From assembly GCF_003437535.1 (NCBI RefSeq), contig NZ_QSQT01000008.1, positions 69,357-133,356 on the forward strand: 64,000 nucleotides of DNA. Direction: 5' to 3'. The translations under genes were made by a program, and so were the position numbers. Position 1 is the first letter of the stretch, and every line of letters begins with the position of its first letter. This DNA is from Phocaeicola plebeius. Lineage in GTDB: Bacteria > Bacteroidota > Bacteroidia > Bacteroidales > Bacteroidaceae. Below, one piece after another: positions 1 through 9,179 of the stretch. The notes under the pieces were generated by a model that saw only the letters and a list, made by a program, of their open reading frames with translations, was not told the origin of the DNA and searched no databases.

Positions 1-3000
1 AAAGTGCTCGATGCAATCCTTGTAGGAACTGATTGTACTTATAAAATTAATGATGGATATATAGTAATTACTCCCGTTCAGAAAGGTACAGTAAGAAAGA
101 TCGAAGGAACCGTGAAGGACACGAAAGGTGAGCCGATTATTGGTGCTACAGTAATGGTAAAAGGTACTGCAACAGGAACAATTACCGATTTCGATGGAAA
201 TTTTTCTCTTGATGCAACAGATGGTGCTAACCTGGAAATTTCTTATGTGGGATACCAAAGTCAGCAAATTAAGGCAATCTCTGGAAAACTTTTAGCAGTA
301 ACATTGAAAGAGGATACAGAAATATTGGATGAGGTTGTGGTTGTAGGATATGGAACTCAGCGTAAACGAGATGTGACAACTTCTATAGCAAGTGTTCGTG
401 CTAGCGATTTGAAAGGTCAGCCTGTGAGTTCTATGGCTGAAGCAATGGCTGGTAAGATGCCGGGTGTACAGATTACTCAAGGAACAGGTGCTCCGGGTTC
501 TTCTTTACAAATAAAAGTTCGTGGTACGGGAACAATTACAGCCGGCACATCGCCTCTTTACGTTGTGGATGGTGTACCTTTAGCAAAAGACCAATTGAAT
601 ACTTTTAATATGAATGATGTTGAAAGCATTGAAGTATTGAAAGATGCATCTTCTGCTGCAATTTATGGTTCAAGAGGCTCAAATGGAGTTGTTTTGATCA
701 CGACTAAAAAGGGTACTAGTGGTAAGACTACTGTAACTTATGGGGGATATTATGCATGGCAAAGTGTATCAAAGAAGATAGATATGCTGGATGCTTATGA
801 ATATGCGGAACTTGCCTATGATGCTCGTAATAATACTTATGTTGATAAAATGGAATCTATAAATCGTAAGCGTATTGCGGCAGGTAATTCTCCGTTACCA
901 TTTAGTATATCGGATAATAATGCATTGCGCTTGAAGAATTCTGGAAATGATTATAATACGATAGTTCCAATGGAGCTTATTCCATATCTGAATGGAACAC
1001 CAGGATTAACCAATACTGATTGGCAGGATGAAATATATCGTACAGCTGGTATGCAGAATCATACAGTTTCTGCTTCTGGGGGTAGCGATAAGATTAAATA
1101 TTATGTTTCGTTGGATTATTTAAATCAAGATGGTATCATTATTAATAGTGATTTTAAACGTTATGGTGCTCGATTGAATTTGGATGTATCGGAAGGTATT
1201 TTTAAATTCGGTATTACTTTAAATCCATCTTTGACTATAGAAAATAAAGTAAATTCTGATGGGGCTTATAATAGTAATGGGGGAGGTGTGGTAGCTTCTG
1301 CTCTGCATAGTTCCCCGATCTTTCCTGTTTACAATGATGATGGCAGTTTTTGTTTTGCACAAAATTCATGGAGTGCTGATACTGAAACAATTATGGATGA
1401 TGGAAGTATAAAACGAGGAAATAGTCAGACTCAGGTTTGGAATCCTGTAGCTTTGGCAATGCTTCAGAAGGATGAAAAGAAGGCGTCAAGGATTTTTGGA
1501 AATATTTATGGTGAGGTTGCTTTCCTTCCCTCTTTGAAATATAGGGCAAATTTTGGAGTGGATCTTTATAATGATTCGGAAGATACATTCAGACCTTCTA
1601 CTATCCCATTGTCTAATACAAAAGGAAATCCAGAGTCTATACCAGAAGCTACATCACAGACCAGCCGTATATATAACTGGGTTTTTGAACAGACACTATC
1701 TTATAATAAAAATTTTGGAGGACATTCAGTGTCTGTACTAGGAGGTTGGACAATGCAGTATCAAAGAGACGAAAGTAATTATGCTTTTGCAAACGGTTTT
1801 ATTATAAATTCTATACCTACGCTTAATGCAGGAACCGTAACAAGAGGTAATTCCAATGCTTCAGAATGGTCTTTATTGTCTGCCCTAGCACGTATACAAT
1901 ATAATTATTTGGGTAAATATATGATAACAGGGGCTTTACGTGCTGATGGCGCTTCACGGTTTGGTAAAAATAATCGTTGGGGATATTTCCCTTCCGTTTC
2001 TCTTGGATGGCGTATTTCAGAAGAAAAATTTATGAATTCGCTTGAATTTATTGATGATTTAAAGTTAAGAGCAAGTTATGGTTTGACTGGTAATTTTAAT
2101 ATACCTAATTATGGAACACAAGGAGAGTTGGCTTACTATAGCTATGTTTTGGGAGGTTCAAGTCCAGATGCAATTAAAGGTGCTGCTCCGAAGAGTATGC
2201 CTAATCCTGATTTGAAATGGGAAAAGACAGCTCAAGTTAATGTCGGTTTTGATGCTACATTATTTAAAAATCGCTTAACATTAGGTCTTGATTTGTATAA
2301 TAGTAATACTTATGATCTATTGTTGAATGTTCCAGTTCCAATGACTACTGGTTATACTACAAGATTAGAGAATATAGGTAAAGTAAATAATAAAGGTATT
2401 GAATTTAATATTTCAACTAACCATCAGATGGGAGATGTTACTTGGAGTGCATATTTTAATATCTCAAAGAATATAAATGAGGTAAAAGCACTTGGACCAG
2501 GTAATGCAGATATAATATCTTCTGGATCTGTAGGTAATGCTTATTTTATAACTAGGGTAGGGGAACCAATCGGTTCATATTATTTACCAGTAGTAGAAGG
2601 TGTTTATAAAAATCAGGCGGAAGTAGATGCTTCATTGCATTATGTTGACTCTCCTTCAAATTATGGTTTAGCTGATACAAAACCTGGTGATTTTAAATTT
2701 AAGGATGTTAATGGTGATGGTATTTTGGATATTTCAGATACCGACAGAGCTATAGTCGGGAATTATATGCCTGATTTCGCTTATGGATTCGGTGCTAATA
2801 TTGCATGGAAAGGAATAGATTTGGGAGTTATTTTCCAAGGTGTTTATGGAAATGAAATATTGAATTTGTCTCGACGTTATTTTTATAATCATGAAGGGAA
2901 TATGAACAATTATAAAGGAGCATTGGATCGGTGGAAGTCTGAAGATAATCTAGGAAGTGGTATGAATGTTCGTGCTAATCGTGTAAGTAAAGGACAGAAT

Positions 3001-3273
3001 GGAACAACTTCTACATGGCACGTTGAAGATGGATCTTATTTAAGAATAAAAAATATATCTTTAGGATATACATTCCCTATGAGTCTGGTAAATAAGGTTT
3101 GTTTACAAGCTGCTCGTATTTATTGTTCTATACAAAATCCATTTACATTTACTCGTTATGAAGGATATAATCCAGAAGTTTCTAATAGAAATTCTGTAAC
3201 AACTAATGGAGAAGATTATGGAGTATATCCATTGGCCAGAACAATTTCTCTTGGAGTTAACCTTACATTTTAA
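1..3273 (+). CDS. SusC/RagA-family TonB-dependent outer-membrane transporter (5' partial)
   Basis: Outer-membrane TonB-dependent importer that pairs with the SusD-like lipoprotein encoded next. The frame is open to the window edge, so the start lies upstream. The first about 25 residues look like the end of an STN domain. Then come a carboxypeptidase-regulatory-like domain (about residues 30-105, EGTVKDTKGEPIIGATV), a TonB-box-like DEVVVVGYGTQ, the plug (RGTGTITAG, PLYVVDGVPL) and a long beta-barrel ending in an aromatic residue (LGVNLTF), as usual for these barrels. An STN domain would suggest control by an anti-sigma/ECF-sigma pair upstream, which is not visible here. The substrate cannot be read from SusC alone; the neighbours point to a phosphodiester rather than a glycan. 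Confidence 0.95.
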   Translation, partial: KVLDAILVGTDCTYKINDGYIVITPVQKGTVRKIEGTVKDTKGEPIIGATVMVKGTATGTITDFDGNFSLDATDGANLEISYVGYQSQQIKAISGKLLAVTLKEDTEILDEVVVVGYGTQRKRDVTTSIASVRASDLKGQPVSSMAEAMAGKMPGVQITQGTGAPGSSLQIKVRGTGTITAGTSPLYVVDGVPLAKDQLNTFNMNDVESIEVLKDASSAAIYGSRGSNGVVLITTKKGTSGKTTVTYGGYYAWQSVSKKIDMLDAYEYAELAYDARNNTYVDKMESINRKRIAAGNSPLPFSISDNNALRLKNSGNDYNTIVPMELIPYLNGTPGLTNTDWQDEIYRTAGMQNHTVSASGGSDKIKYYVSLDYLNQDGIIINSDFKRYGARLNLDVSEGIFKFGITLNPSLTIENKVNSDGAYNSNGGGVVASALHSSPIFPVYNDDGSFCFAQNSWSADTETIMDDGSIKRGNSQTQVWNPVALAMLQKDEKKASRIFGNIYGEVAFLPSLKYRANFGVDLYNDSEDTFRPSTIPLSNTKGNPESIPEATSQTSRIYNWVFEQTLSYNKNFGGHSVSVLGGWTMQYQRDESNYAFANGFIINSIPTLNAGTVTRGNSNASEWSLLSALARIQYNYLGKYMITGALRADGASRFGKNNRWGYFPSVSLGWRISEEKFMNSLEFIDDLKLRASYGLTGNFNIPNYGTQGELAYYSYVLGGSSPDAIKGAAPKSMPNPDLKWEKTAQVNVGFDATLFKNRLTLGLDLYNSNTYDLLLNVPVPMTTGYTTRLENIGKVNNKGIEFNISTNHQMGDVTWSAYFNISKNINEVKALGPGNADIISSGSVGNAYFITRVGEPIGSYYLPVVEGVYKNQAEVDASLHYVDSPSNYGLADTKPGDFKFKDVNGDGILDISDTDRAIVGNYMPDFAYGFGANIAWKGIDLGVIFQGVYGNEILNLSRRYFYNHEGNMNNYKGALDRWKSEDNLGSGMNVRANRVSKGQNGTTSTWHVEDGSYLRIKNISLGYTFPMSLVNKVCLQAARIYCSIQNPFTFTRYEGYNPEVSNRNSVTTNGEDYGVYPLARTISLGVNLTF

Positions 3274-3296
3274 TTAATATTTAATTATTTAGAAAT

Positions 3297-4667
3297 ATGA
3301 AACGAATTATATCATATGTTTTTGCCGGTTTGATAATGACTGGTTGCAATGATTTTTTGGATTTGAAACCTATAGATTTCCCTACTGAAGAAACATTTTA
3401 TAATGATGTAAAAGGTTTGGAAGGTGCTGTGATAGGAGTGTATGACGAACTTCAATCTAGTAGTCAGTATGGTGGTAATTTTATGACATTGATGGAAATT
3501 AGAGGTGACAATGTAATGGATGATAATTCTGGTGCTGGAGGTGGTGTCAGGTATCAGATAGAAGTTTTTACAGAAACTCCTGCTAATACAAATTTATCAG
3601 ATGCATGGAGTTCACTTTATAAAACAATTTATCGTTGTAATCTTGTCCTTCATAATGTAGAATCCGTGAAAATGACAGAGGATAAATATAATGAAATAGT
3701 AGGACAGGTATCGTTTGTTAGGGCTTTATCTTATTTTAATTTAGTAAGATTATGGGGAAAGGTTCCATTGGTAACAGAGCCGCAAACAGTAGAAGATGCA
3801 AGGAACAATAAGCGTGAAGAGGTATCAGTTATTTATAATCAAATCATTGAAGACTTGAATGTTGCAAAATCATTACCAAGCGAATGGCCTGATGAGGAGA
3901 AAGGAAGGGTAACGTCTTATGCAGCATGTGCTTTATTGGCTAAAGTTTATTTATATATGGAGAATTATGATAAAGTATATGAAGAACTTACCCCTATTGT
4001 TTCTGTTATAAAAGAAGGTAAAGAATTGAGTTTAGTTCCAACACCTGAAACTTTTCCAAACAATCTTAAGACTAGTAAGGATATTATTTTTGCGGTTCAA
4101 TATTTGAAAGGCGGCATAGGTGAGTCTGTTCATCAGAACAATCGTTATCGTAATAATGATAATGGTAATGTAATATCTTTACCGCAAAGTGAGTTTGAAA
4201 GTGATAATGATAATAGAAAGTTTCTTTTGGCTCCTACTGGTAGCGGTGAGAGACCGGGAAAGTTTGATACTCCTGCTACAAATAATGAAACAAGTTCTGA
4301 TTTTCCGGTGTTGCGTTGTGCTGATGTAATGTTAATGTATGCAGAAGCGTTAAATGAATTATCTCAATCGCCTACTCAAGGTGCTTTAGATGCATTGAAT
4401 GCAGTACGTAATAATGCAGGACTACCTGATAAAGAATTATCTGATTTTGTATCAAAGGAAAGTCTTAGAAAAGCGATTCATAAAGAACGACGTTTAGAAT
4501 TAGCTTTGGAATGTGATAGATGGTTTGACATTGTTCGTACAAATATTTTTAATGAAGTTTTTGTAGGTGTTGATTCATATAGAGTTTTGTATCCTATTCC
4601 TCAAACTGAAATTGAAAATGTCAATGATAAATCTGATTGGCAGAACGAAGGATACATTATTGGATAA
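3297..4667 (+). CDS. SusD/RagB-family nutrient-binding lipoprotein
   Basis: Surface lipoprotein that caps the SusC barrel and binds its ligand. The N-terminus is a lipoprotein signal with lipobox LIMTGC (Cys17). The start of the mature protein (NDFLDLKPIDFPTEETFYND), the TPR-like helical core and the C-terminal RagB segment (RRLELALECDRWFDIVRTN) are typical of SusD. At 456 residues it is a little shorter than many SusD proteins. It starts 23 bp after the SusC stop, so the two are cotranscribed. A perfect palindrome follows the stop. Confidence 0.95.
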   Translation: MKRIISYVFAGLIMTGCNDFLDLKPIDFPTEETFYNDVKGLEGAVIGVYDELQSSSQYGGNFMTLMEIRGDNVMDDNSGAGGGVRYQIEVFTETPANTNLSDAWSSLYKTIYRCNLVLHNVESVKMTEDKYNEIVGQVSFVRALSYFNLVRLWGKVPLVTEPQTVEDARNNKREEVSVIYNQIIEDLNVAKSLPSEWPDEEKGRVTSYAACALLAKVYLYMENYDKVYEELTPIVSVIKEGKELSLVPTPETFPNNLKTSKDIIFAVQYLKGGIGESVHQNNRYRNNDNGNVISLPQSEFESDNDNRKFLLAPTGSGERPGKFDTPATNNETSSDFPVLRCADVMLMYAEALNELSQSPTQGALDALNAVRNNAGLPDKELSDFVSKESLRKAIHKERRLELALECDRWFDIVRTNIFNEVFVGVDSYRVLYPIPQTEIENVNDKSDWQNEGYIIG

Positions 4668-4686
4668 ATTATTAATATGTAAAAAT

Positions 4687-4716
4687 AAAATTAGGGTATT
4701 TAAATACCCTAATTTT
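4687..4716. terminator. 30-bp perfect palindrome after susD
   Basis: Bases 4687-4716 form a perfect palindrome centred on TATTTAAATA, with AAAATTAGGG at one end and CCCTAATTTT at the other. As RNA it gives a strong hairpin followed by an AT-rich stretch, which suits a terminator or attenuator between the abundant SusCD transcript and the downstream enzymes. The downstream ATG is only 20 bp away, so partial read-through is likely. Confidence 0.7.
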
Positions 4717-4735
4717 ATAATTAAAGGACTAAATT

Positions 4736-5629
4736 ATGAAAAATACAATCTTGATATTTATTATTCTGTTTTCAAGTCAATTGTTTGCACAGACAAATGT
4801 TGATAATATATTGACAAAATTACAGACTTGTGATGAAAGCACTGTTTTAGTAGCTGCCCATCGTGGTGATTGGAGAAACTATCCTGAAAATTCTTTAGAA
4901 GGTATTAATAGTGCAATAGAAATGGGAGTAGATATTGTTGAGTTAGACTTGCAATGTACAAAAGATAGTGTTTTAATTTTAATGCATGATAATACATTAG
5001 ACCGTACAACTACAGGTAAAGGAAACGTTAGCAAATATACTTTAGATGAAATTCGTAAATTAAATTTAAGAAATGGTTGTGCTATTAAAACAATTCATAA
5101 AATTCCAACTTTGGAAGAAGCTTTACTTCTTGTAAAAGGTAAAATATTGGTTAATCTTGATAAAGCAGACCGATATTTTGATATGGTTGTACCTTTATTA
5201 GAAAAGACAGGTACTACAAAACAGGTTATTATGAAGGGGAGAAAATCTGTGAAAGAAGTTAAATCTTTGTATGGGCATTATTTAAGGGATGTAATTTATA
5301 TGCCGATTGTAGATTTAGACAATCAGAATGCTGAAATAGAAATTAATAAGTTTGTTTCTGATTTATCTCCTGTAGCTTTTGAGCTGCTTTTTGAAAAGGA
5401 TTCTAACAAACTCCCATATAAAATTAAAGAGACTTTAAAAGGTAAGTCGTTAATTTGGTATAATACTTTGTGGAATACAATGGCTGGTGGACATGATGAT
5501 GATATGTCTTTAGGTAATTTGGAGGATGGTTATGGTTATTTGATAGATAAGTTGGGGTGTAGAATCATACAAACTGATCGTCCAGCTTATTTGTTAACAT
5601 ATTTGAGAAGTCGGAATTTGCATAAATGA
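4736..5629 (+). CDS. Secreted glycerophosphodiester phosphodiesterase (GDPD family)
   Basis: Predicted to hydrolyse glycerophosphodiesters to glycerol-3-phosphate plus an alcohol in the periplasm. A cleavable signal peptide (FIILFSSQLFAQ, residues 8-19) is followed by the family signature: HRGD at 42-45, E51 in PEN, ELD at 69-71 and the HD pair at 84-85 (MHDNTLDRTT). A C-terminal segment (IIQTDRPAYLL) fits the end of the GDPD TIM barrel. It lies downstream of SusCD and upstream of a phosphatase and a GlpT-like carrier, so it probably acts on material imported by SusCD and feeds glycerol-3-phosphate to the carrier. The headgroup specificity cannot be told from sequence. Confidence 0.9.
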   Translation: MKNTILIFIILFSSQLFAQTNVDNILTKLQTCDESTVLVAAHRGDWRNYPENSLEGINSAIEMGVDIVELDLQCTKDSVLILMHDNTLDRTTTGKGNVSKYTLDEIRKLNLRNGCAIKTIHKIPTLEEALLLVKGKILVNLDKADRYFDMVVPLLEKTGTTKQVIMKGRKSVKEVKSLYGHYLRDVIYMPIVDLDNQNAEIEINKFVSDLSPVAFELLFEKDSNKLPYKIKETLKGKSLIWYNTLWNTMAGGHDDDMSLGNLEDGYGYLIDKLGCRIIQTDRPAYLLTYLRSRNLHK

Positions 5630-5719
5630 TAGAAGAGTATAATTGAATTGAGTTATGTTGTTTTCTCTTTTATACAAAAGACGATATATGTGAATGATAT
5701 AGCTAGATGTATATCAATG

Positions 5720-5765
5720 ATATTTATTGCCTGCAAGATCTAAAAATTTTGTAGGCAATAAATAT
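5720..5765 (+). terminator. Hairpin between GDPD and HAD genes
   Basis: Arms 5720-5736 and 5749-5765 (ATATTTATTGCCTGCAA and its near-perfect complement, one mismatch) flank a 12-nt loop. There is no T-run after it and the next ATG is 20 bp on, so it may be a processing or attenuation hairpin rather than a full terminator. Confidence 0.5.
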
Positions 5766-5785
5766 ATGACTTTAAATGAAAAATC

Positions 5786-6409
5786 ATGAATAAAATAAAA
5801 AATATTATTTTCGATTGGGGAAATGTGTTGATTGATGTCAGGCCTGAAAACTTTATAGAAGAGTGTAAAAAAGTAGGTGTGAAGTTTACAAATAGAGAAG
5901 TTAATAGTACTCATAAAGCTGGTTTTTTTCTCGAGCATGAAATGGGTGTGATTTCGGATAAACAATTTAGAAATGAATTTCGTTTATGTTCATCTTCAAA
6001 CCTTACAGATGAGGAAATTGATTTTATATGGAATTCAATGCTTGGAAAAGTACCTCTTTATAAACTTGAATTATTGGTTTCTTTAAAAAGAAAATACAAT
6101 TTGTATCTTCTTAGTAATACAAACTCTATACACTGGAATAGATATTCTGGAACAGTTTTTAGTTATAATGGATTAAATGTAAACGATATATTTGATGGAG
6201 TGTATTTGTCATATATGCTTCATTCCTCAAAGCCTGATGAACGAATATTTAAAATGGTTATTGAAGATAGCGGAATAGACGTGAATGAAACATTGTTTGT
6301 AGACGATTCATTAAAAAACTGCTATACAGCACAGCGGTTAGGAATGGAAGTTTTAAATTACATTCCTGGCAGTGATTTAAGATATTATTTATTAAAAGAA
6401 TTGGAATAA
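5786..6409 (+). CDS. HAD-IA family phosphatase, YihX-like
   Basis: Small cytoplasmic HAD-superfamily hydrolase of 207 residues. Motif I is FDWGNVLID (Asp10), the DxGNV form seen in YihX-type sugar-phosphate phosphatases. Motif II is LLSNTN, the motif III lysine lies in SSKPDERIF, and the C-terminal acidic motif is FVDDSLKNC. The gene ends 2 bp before the transporter gene, so the two are almost certainly translated together. In this setting it might dephosphorylate the imported ester (glycerol-phosphate or the released headgroup phosphate); that is inference from position. No signal peptide is seen. Confidence 0.85.
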   Translation: MNKIKNIIFDWGNVLIDVRPENFIEECKKVGVKFTNREVNSTHKAGFFLEHEMGVISDKQFRNEFRLCSSSNLTDEEIDFIWNSMLGKVPLYKLELLVSLKRKYNLYLLSNTNSIHWNRYSGTVFSYNGLNVNDIFDGVYLSYMLHSSKPDERIFKMVIEDSGIDVNETLFVDDSLKNCYTAQRLGMEVLNYIPGSDLRYYLLKELE

Positions 6410-6411
6410 AT

Positions 6412-7751
6412 ATGATATTAAAATCAGTAATAGACTTTTATAGAGTCTCAACACCAAAGTCTTGTAATTATAGTTCGTCTGAAGAAATAAAAAAGAAGAT
6501 GCGGATTTACAAATGGTCAACTTTTCTTTCAGCAACATTTGGCTATGGTATGTATTATGTATGTAGATTAAGTTTAAATGTTGTGAAAAAGCCAATTGTA
6601 GAGGAAGGAATATTCTCAGAAACAGAGCTGGGTATAATAGGTTCTGTATTATTTTTTACTTATGCAATAGGAAAATTTACCAATGGTTTTATGGCTGATA
6701 GAAGTAATATCAATAGATTTATGTCAACGGGACTATTGATAACTTCTCTTGTAAATTTAGCTCTTGGTTTTACAAACTCTTTTATTCTTTTTGCCGTACT
6801 TTGGGGTATAAGTGGTTGGTTTCAGTCAATGGGGGCTGCATCTTGTGTTGTAGGGCTTTCTCGCTGGTTTGATGATAAAGAACGAGGCTCTTTTTATGGT
6901 TTTTGGTCTGCTAGTCATAATATAGGTGAGGCGCTTACTTTTATTATAGTAGCTTCAATTGTATCTGCATTAGGTTGGAGATATGGATTTTGGGGTGCTG
7001 GTCTGCTTGGTTTATTAGGTACTTTGATTATATGGAATTTTTTTCATGACTCTCCAGAGAGTAAGGGACTTCCTTCTAATATTAAGAAAGTTCAAACTAC
7101 TGAAAAACAGCGGATTATAATGAGGCTCAAAAGCAAGTTCTATTAATGCCTGCTATATGGATATTAGCTTTATCAAGTGCTTTTATGTATATTAGTCGTT
7201 ATGCAGTTAATAGTTGGGGAGTTTTTTATCTTGAAGCACAAAAAGGTTATAGTACACTTGATGCAAGTTTTATTATATCAGTTAATTCTGTATGTGGTAT
7301 AGTTGGAACAGCTTTCTCTGGTTATATCTCAGATAAGTTGTTTAATGGGAGAAGAAATATTCCAGCATTGATATTTGGGTTACTTAATGTTGGTGCTTTA
7401 TCTATATTTTTGTTAGTTCCTGGTGTACATTACTGGCTGGATGTTATTGCAATGATAATGTTTGGCCTTGGGATAGGTGTACTTCTTTGTTTCCTTGGAG
7501 GGTTAATGGCTGTGGATATAGCACCAAGAAATGCCTCTGGTGCGGCCCTCGGCGTAGTTGGTATAGCTAGTTATGTAGGTGCTGGAATTCAAGATGTAAT
7601 GAGTGGAATATTGATAGAAGGAAATAAGACTATCGTAGATGGTCAAGATGTTTATGATTTTACGGCTATAAATTATTTTTGGATAGGTGCAGCGCTTTTA
7701 TCTGTTATTTGTGCATTGTTAGTATGGAATGCAAAAGCTTCTAGAGAATAG
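6412..7751 (+). pseudogene. glpT: GlpT/UhpC-type organophosphate:phosphate antiporter, frameshifted
   Basis: Major-facilitator carrier of the OPA family, expected to bring glycerol-3-phosphate across the inner membrane. The reading frame is split: 6412-7146 encodes the N-terminal half (six helices, Arg52 in YYVCRLSLN) and the next frame, open from 7104 to 7751, the C-terminal half (Arg in YISRYAVNSWG). Both arginines match the two that bind phosphate in E. coli GlpT. The halves join seamlessly if one A is added to the A5 run at 7103-7107, giving EKTADYNEAQKQVLLMPAIW. The repaired protein would be about 446 residues, normal for the family. This could be a real inactivating mutation, a phase-variable tract or an assembly error. 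The ATG at 7146 could in principle start the second half separately, but half a carrier is unlikely to work. Confidence 0.85.
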
Positions 7752-7820
7752 ATTTATAAAATTAGATATGTAATTAATAATAGGTTAAGCGAGTGCTTTG
7801 AAAAAAGGATTTCTAAAGTA

Positions 7821-7880
7821 AAAATTTCCTGCTTTTAGTCTCATGAATTAGTATAATTGAGACTAAAAACAGGAAATTTT
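7821..7880. terminator. Bidirectional terminator between glpT and the helicase gene
   Basis: Arms 7821-7843 and 7858-7880 (AAAATTTCCTGCTTTTAGTC..., 22 of 23 positions complementary, the exception a possible G-U pair) flank a 14-nt loop and end in A/T runs on both sides. It sits between converging genes. Confidence 0.85.
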
Positions 7881-7884
7881 ATGT

Positions 7885-9159
7885 TTAGTTCTTGACCGTT
7901 CTTTCTCCCTGCTTTTTCGCATGGTTTCCCCCTTTCTTTTTCCATCCGCCTTTTTTGTTGCGGGAGAAATTCTTCACCTGTTTGCCTCCTTCTTTTCTGG
8001 AAGTGCGGGGAGCATATACCGGACCTTCGCCCAGTTCTTCAGGTACGGGGAGTTTGTAAATATCTTTTCCTAAGAATGTTTCGATTTGCTTGAAACGGGT
8101 CTGTTCGGTTTCACTTACAAAAGTGATGGCGCATCCGTCGTTGTTGGCACGGGCCGTACGTCCGATGCGGTGTACGTAGTCCTCGCTATCATGCGGCACG
8201 TCGTAGTTGATGACCAGGCGGATGTCGTCGATGTCGATCCCACGGGCCACGATGTCGGTAGCCACCAGGATGTCGATGCGGCGGTTGCGGAACTCATGCA
8301 TGATTTCTTCGCGCTGGCTTTGCTCCAGGTCGGAGTGCATTTCGCCCACGTTCAGCTTCATGCGTTTCAGGGCCTTGGTCACTTCTTTCACCTTCAGCTT
8401 GGAAGAGGCAAAGATGATGACACGCTCCGGTTGCTGGGACTGGAACAGCGACTGGATGATGCCCAGTTTCTGTGCCTCGTAGCAGATGTAAGCGGCTTGA
8501 ATGATTTTTTCCGCCGGCTTGGATACGGCCAGTTTCACTTCCACCGGGTCGTGAAGAATGGTCTTGGCCAGTTGCTGGATTTTGGTCGGCATGGTGGCGG
8601 AGAACATAATGGTCTGCCGTTCCTTGGGAAGATACTTGACAATCTGCATGATGTCGTCCGAGAATCCCATATCGAGCATGCGGTCTGCTTCGTCGAGGAT
8701 GAAGAAAGATACTTTCGACAAGTCCACATAACCTAAGCTTAAGTGGCTGATCAGACGTCCCGGAGTAGCGATTACTACATCCGCTCCCAAAGTCAGCCCT
8801 TTCTTTTCCTGCTCAAAACGGATACCGTCGTTTCCTCCATACACCGCCACGCTTGACACCGGCATGAAATAGGAGAAACCCTCCATCTGCTGGTCAATCT
8901 GCATGGCCAGTTCGCGGGTGGGCGACATGATGATACAATTGATGGCATCCTCTGGATAACCTCCCTTGCTCAACTGGTTCAACACCGGAAGCAGGTAGGC
9001 CGCCGTTTTTCCCGTACCTGTCTGGGCCACGCCAATCAGGTCTTTCCCTTCCAGGATGACAGGGATGGTATGTTCCTGCACGGGCGTACATTCCTGGAAA
9101 TTCATTGCGTCCAAGGCATCGAGGACGCTATCTTCTAAGTTCAGTTCCGAAAACTTCAT
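7885..9159 (-). CDS. rhlE: DEAD-box ATP-dependent RNA helicase (RhlE type)
   Basis: RNA helicase for ribosome assembly or RNA turnover. The motifs are all present: Q-motif (Gln28 in ECTPVQ), Walker A AQTGTGKT (45-52), PTREL, DEAD (156-159), SAT (187-189), ARGIDIDDI and HRIGRTAR. The 424-residue chain ends in a Lys/Arg/Gly-rich tail (about 385-424), a usual RNA-binding extension in this group. It lies 20 bp downstream of serB on the same strand and may be cotranscribed. The exact subgroup (RhlE against other small DEAD proteins) is inferred from length and tail. Confidence 0.93.
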   Translation of the reverse strand: MKFSELNLEDSVLDALDAMNFQECTPVQEHTIPVILEGKDLIGVAQTGTGKTAAYLLPVLNQLSKGGYPEDAINCIIMSPTRELAMQIDQQMEGFSYFMPVSSVAVYGGNDGIRFEQEKKGLTLGADVVIATPGRLISHLSLGYVDLSKVSFFILDEADRMLDMGFSDDIMQIVKYLPKERQTIMFSATMPTKIQQLAKTILHDPVEVKLAVSKPAEKIIQAAYICYEAQKLGIIQSLFQSQQPERVIIFASSKLKVKEVTKALKRMKLNVGEMHSDLEQSQREEIMHEFRNRRIDILVATDIVARGIDIDDIRLVINYDVPHDSEDYVHRIGRTARANNDGCAITFVSETEQTRFKQIETFLGKDIYKLPVPEELGEGPVYAPRTSRKEGGKQVKNFSRNKKGGWKKKGGNHAKKQGERTVKN

Positions 9160-9179
9160 ATAGTAATGTTATCTTGTCA

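Noticed and set aside
7103..7146. Programmed frameshift in glpT
   Set aside because: The A5 run lacks a slippery heptamer of the known kind and no stimulating structure follows; GlpT proteins are not known to use frameshifting.
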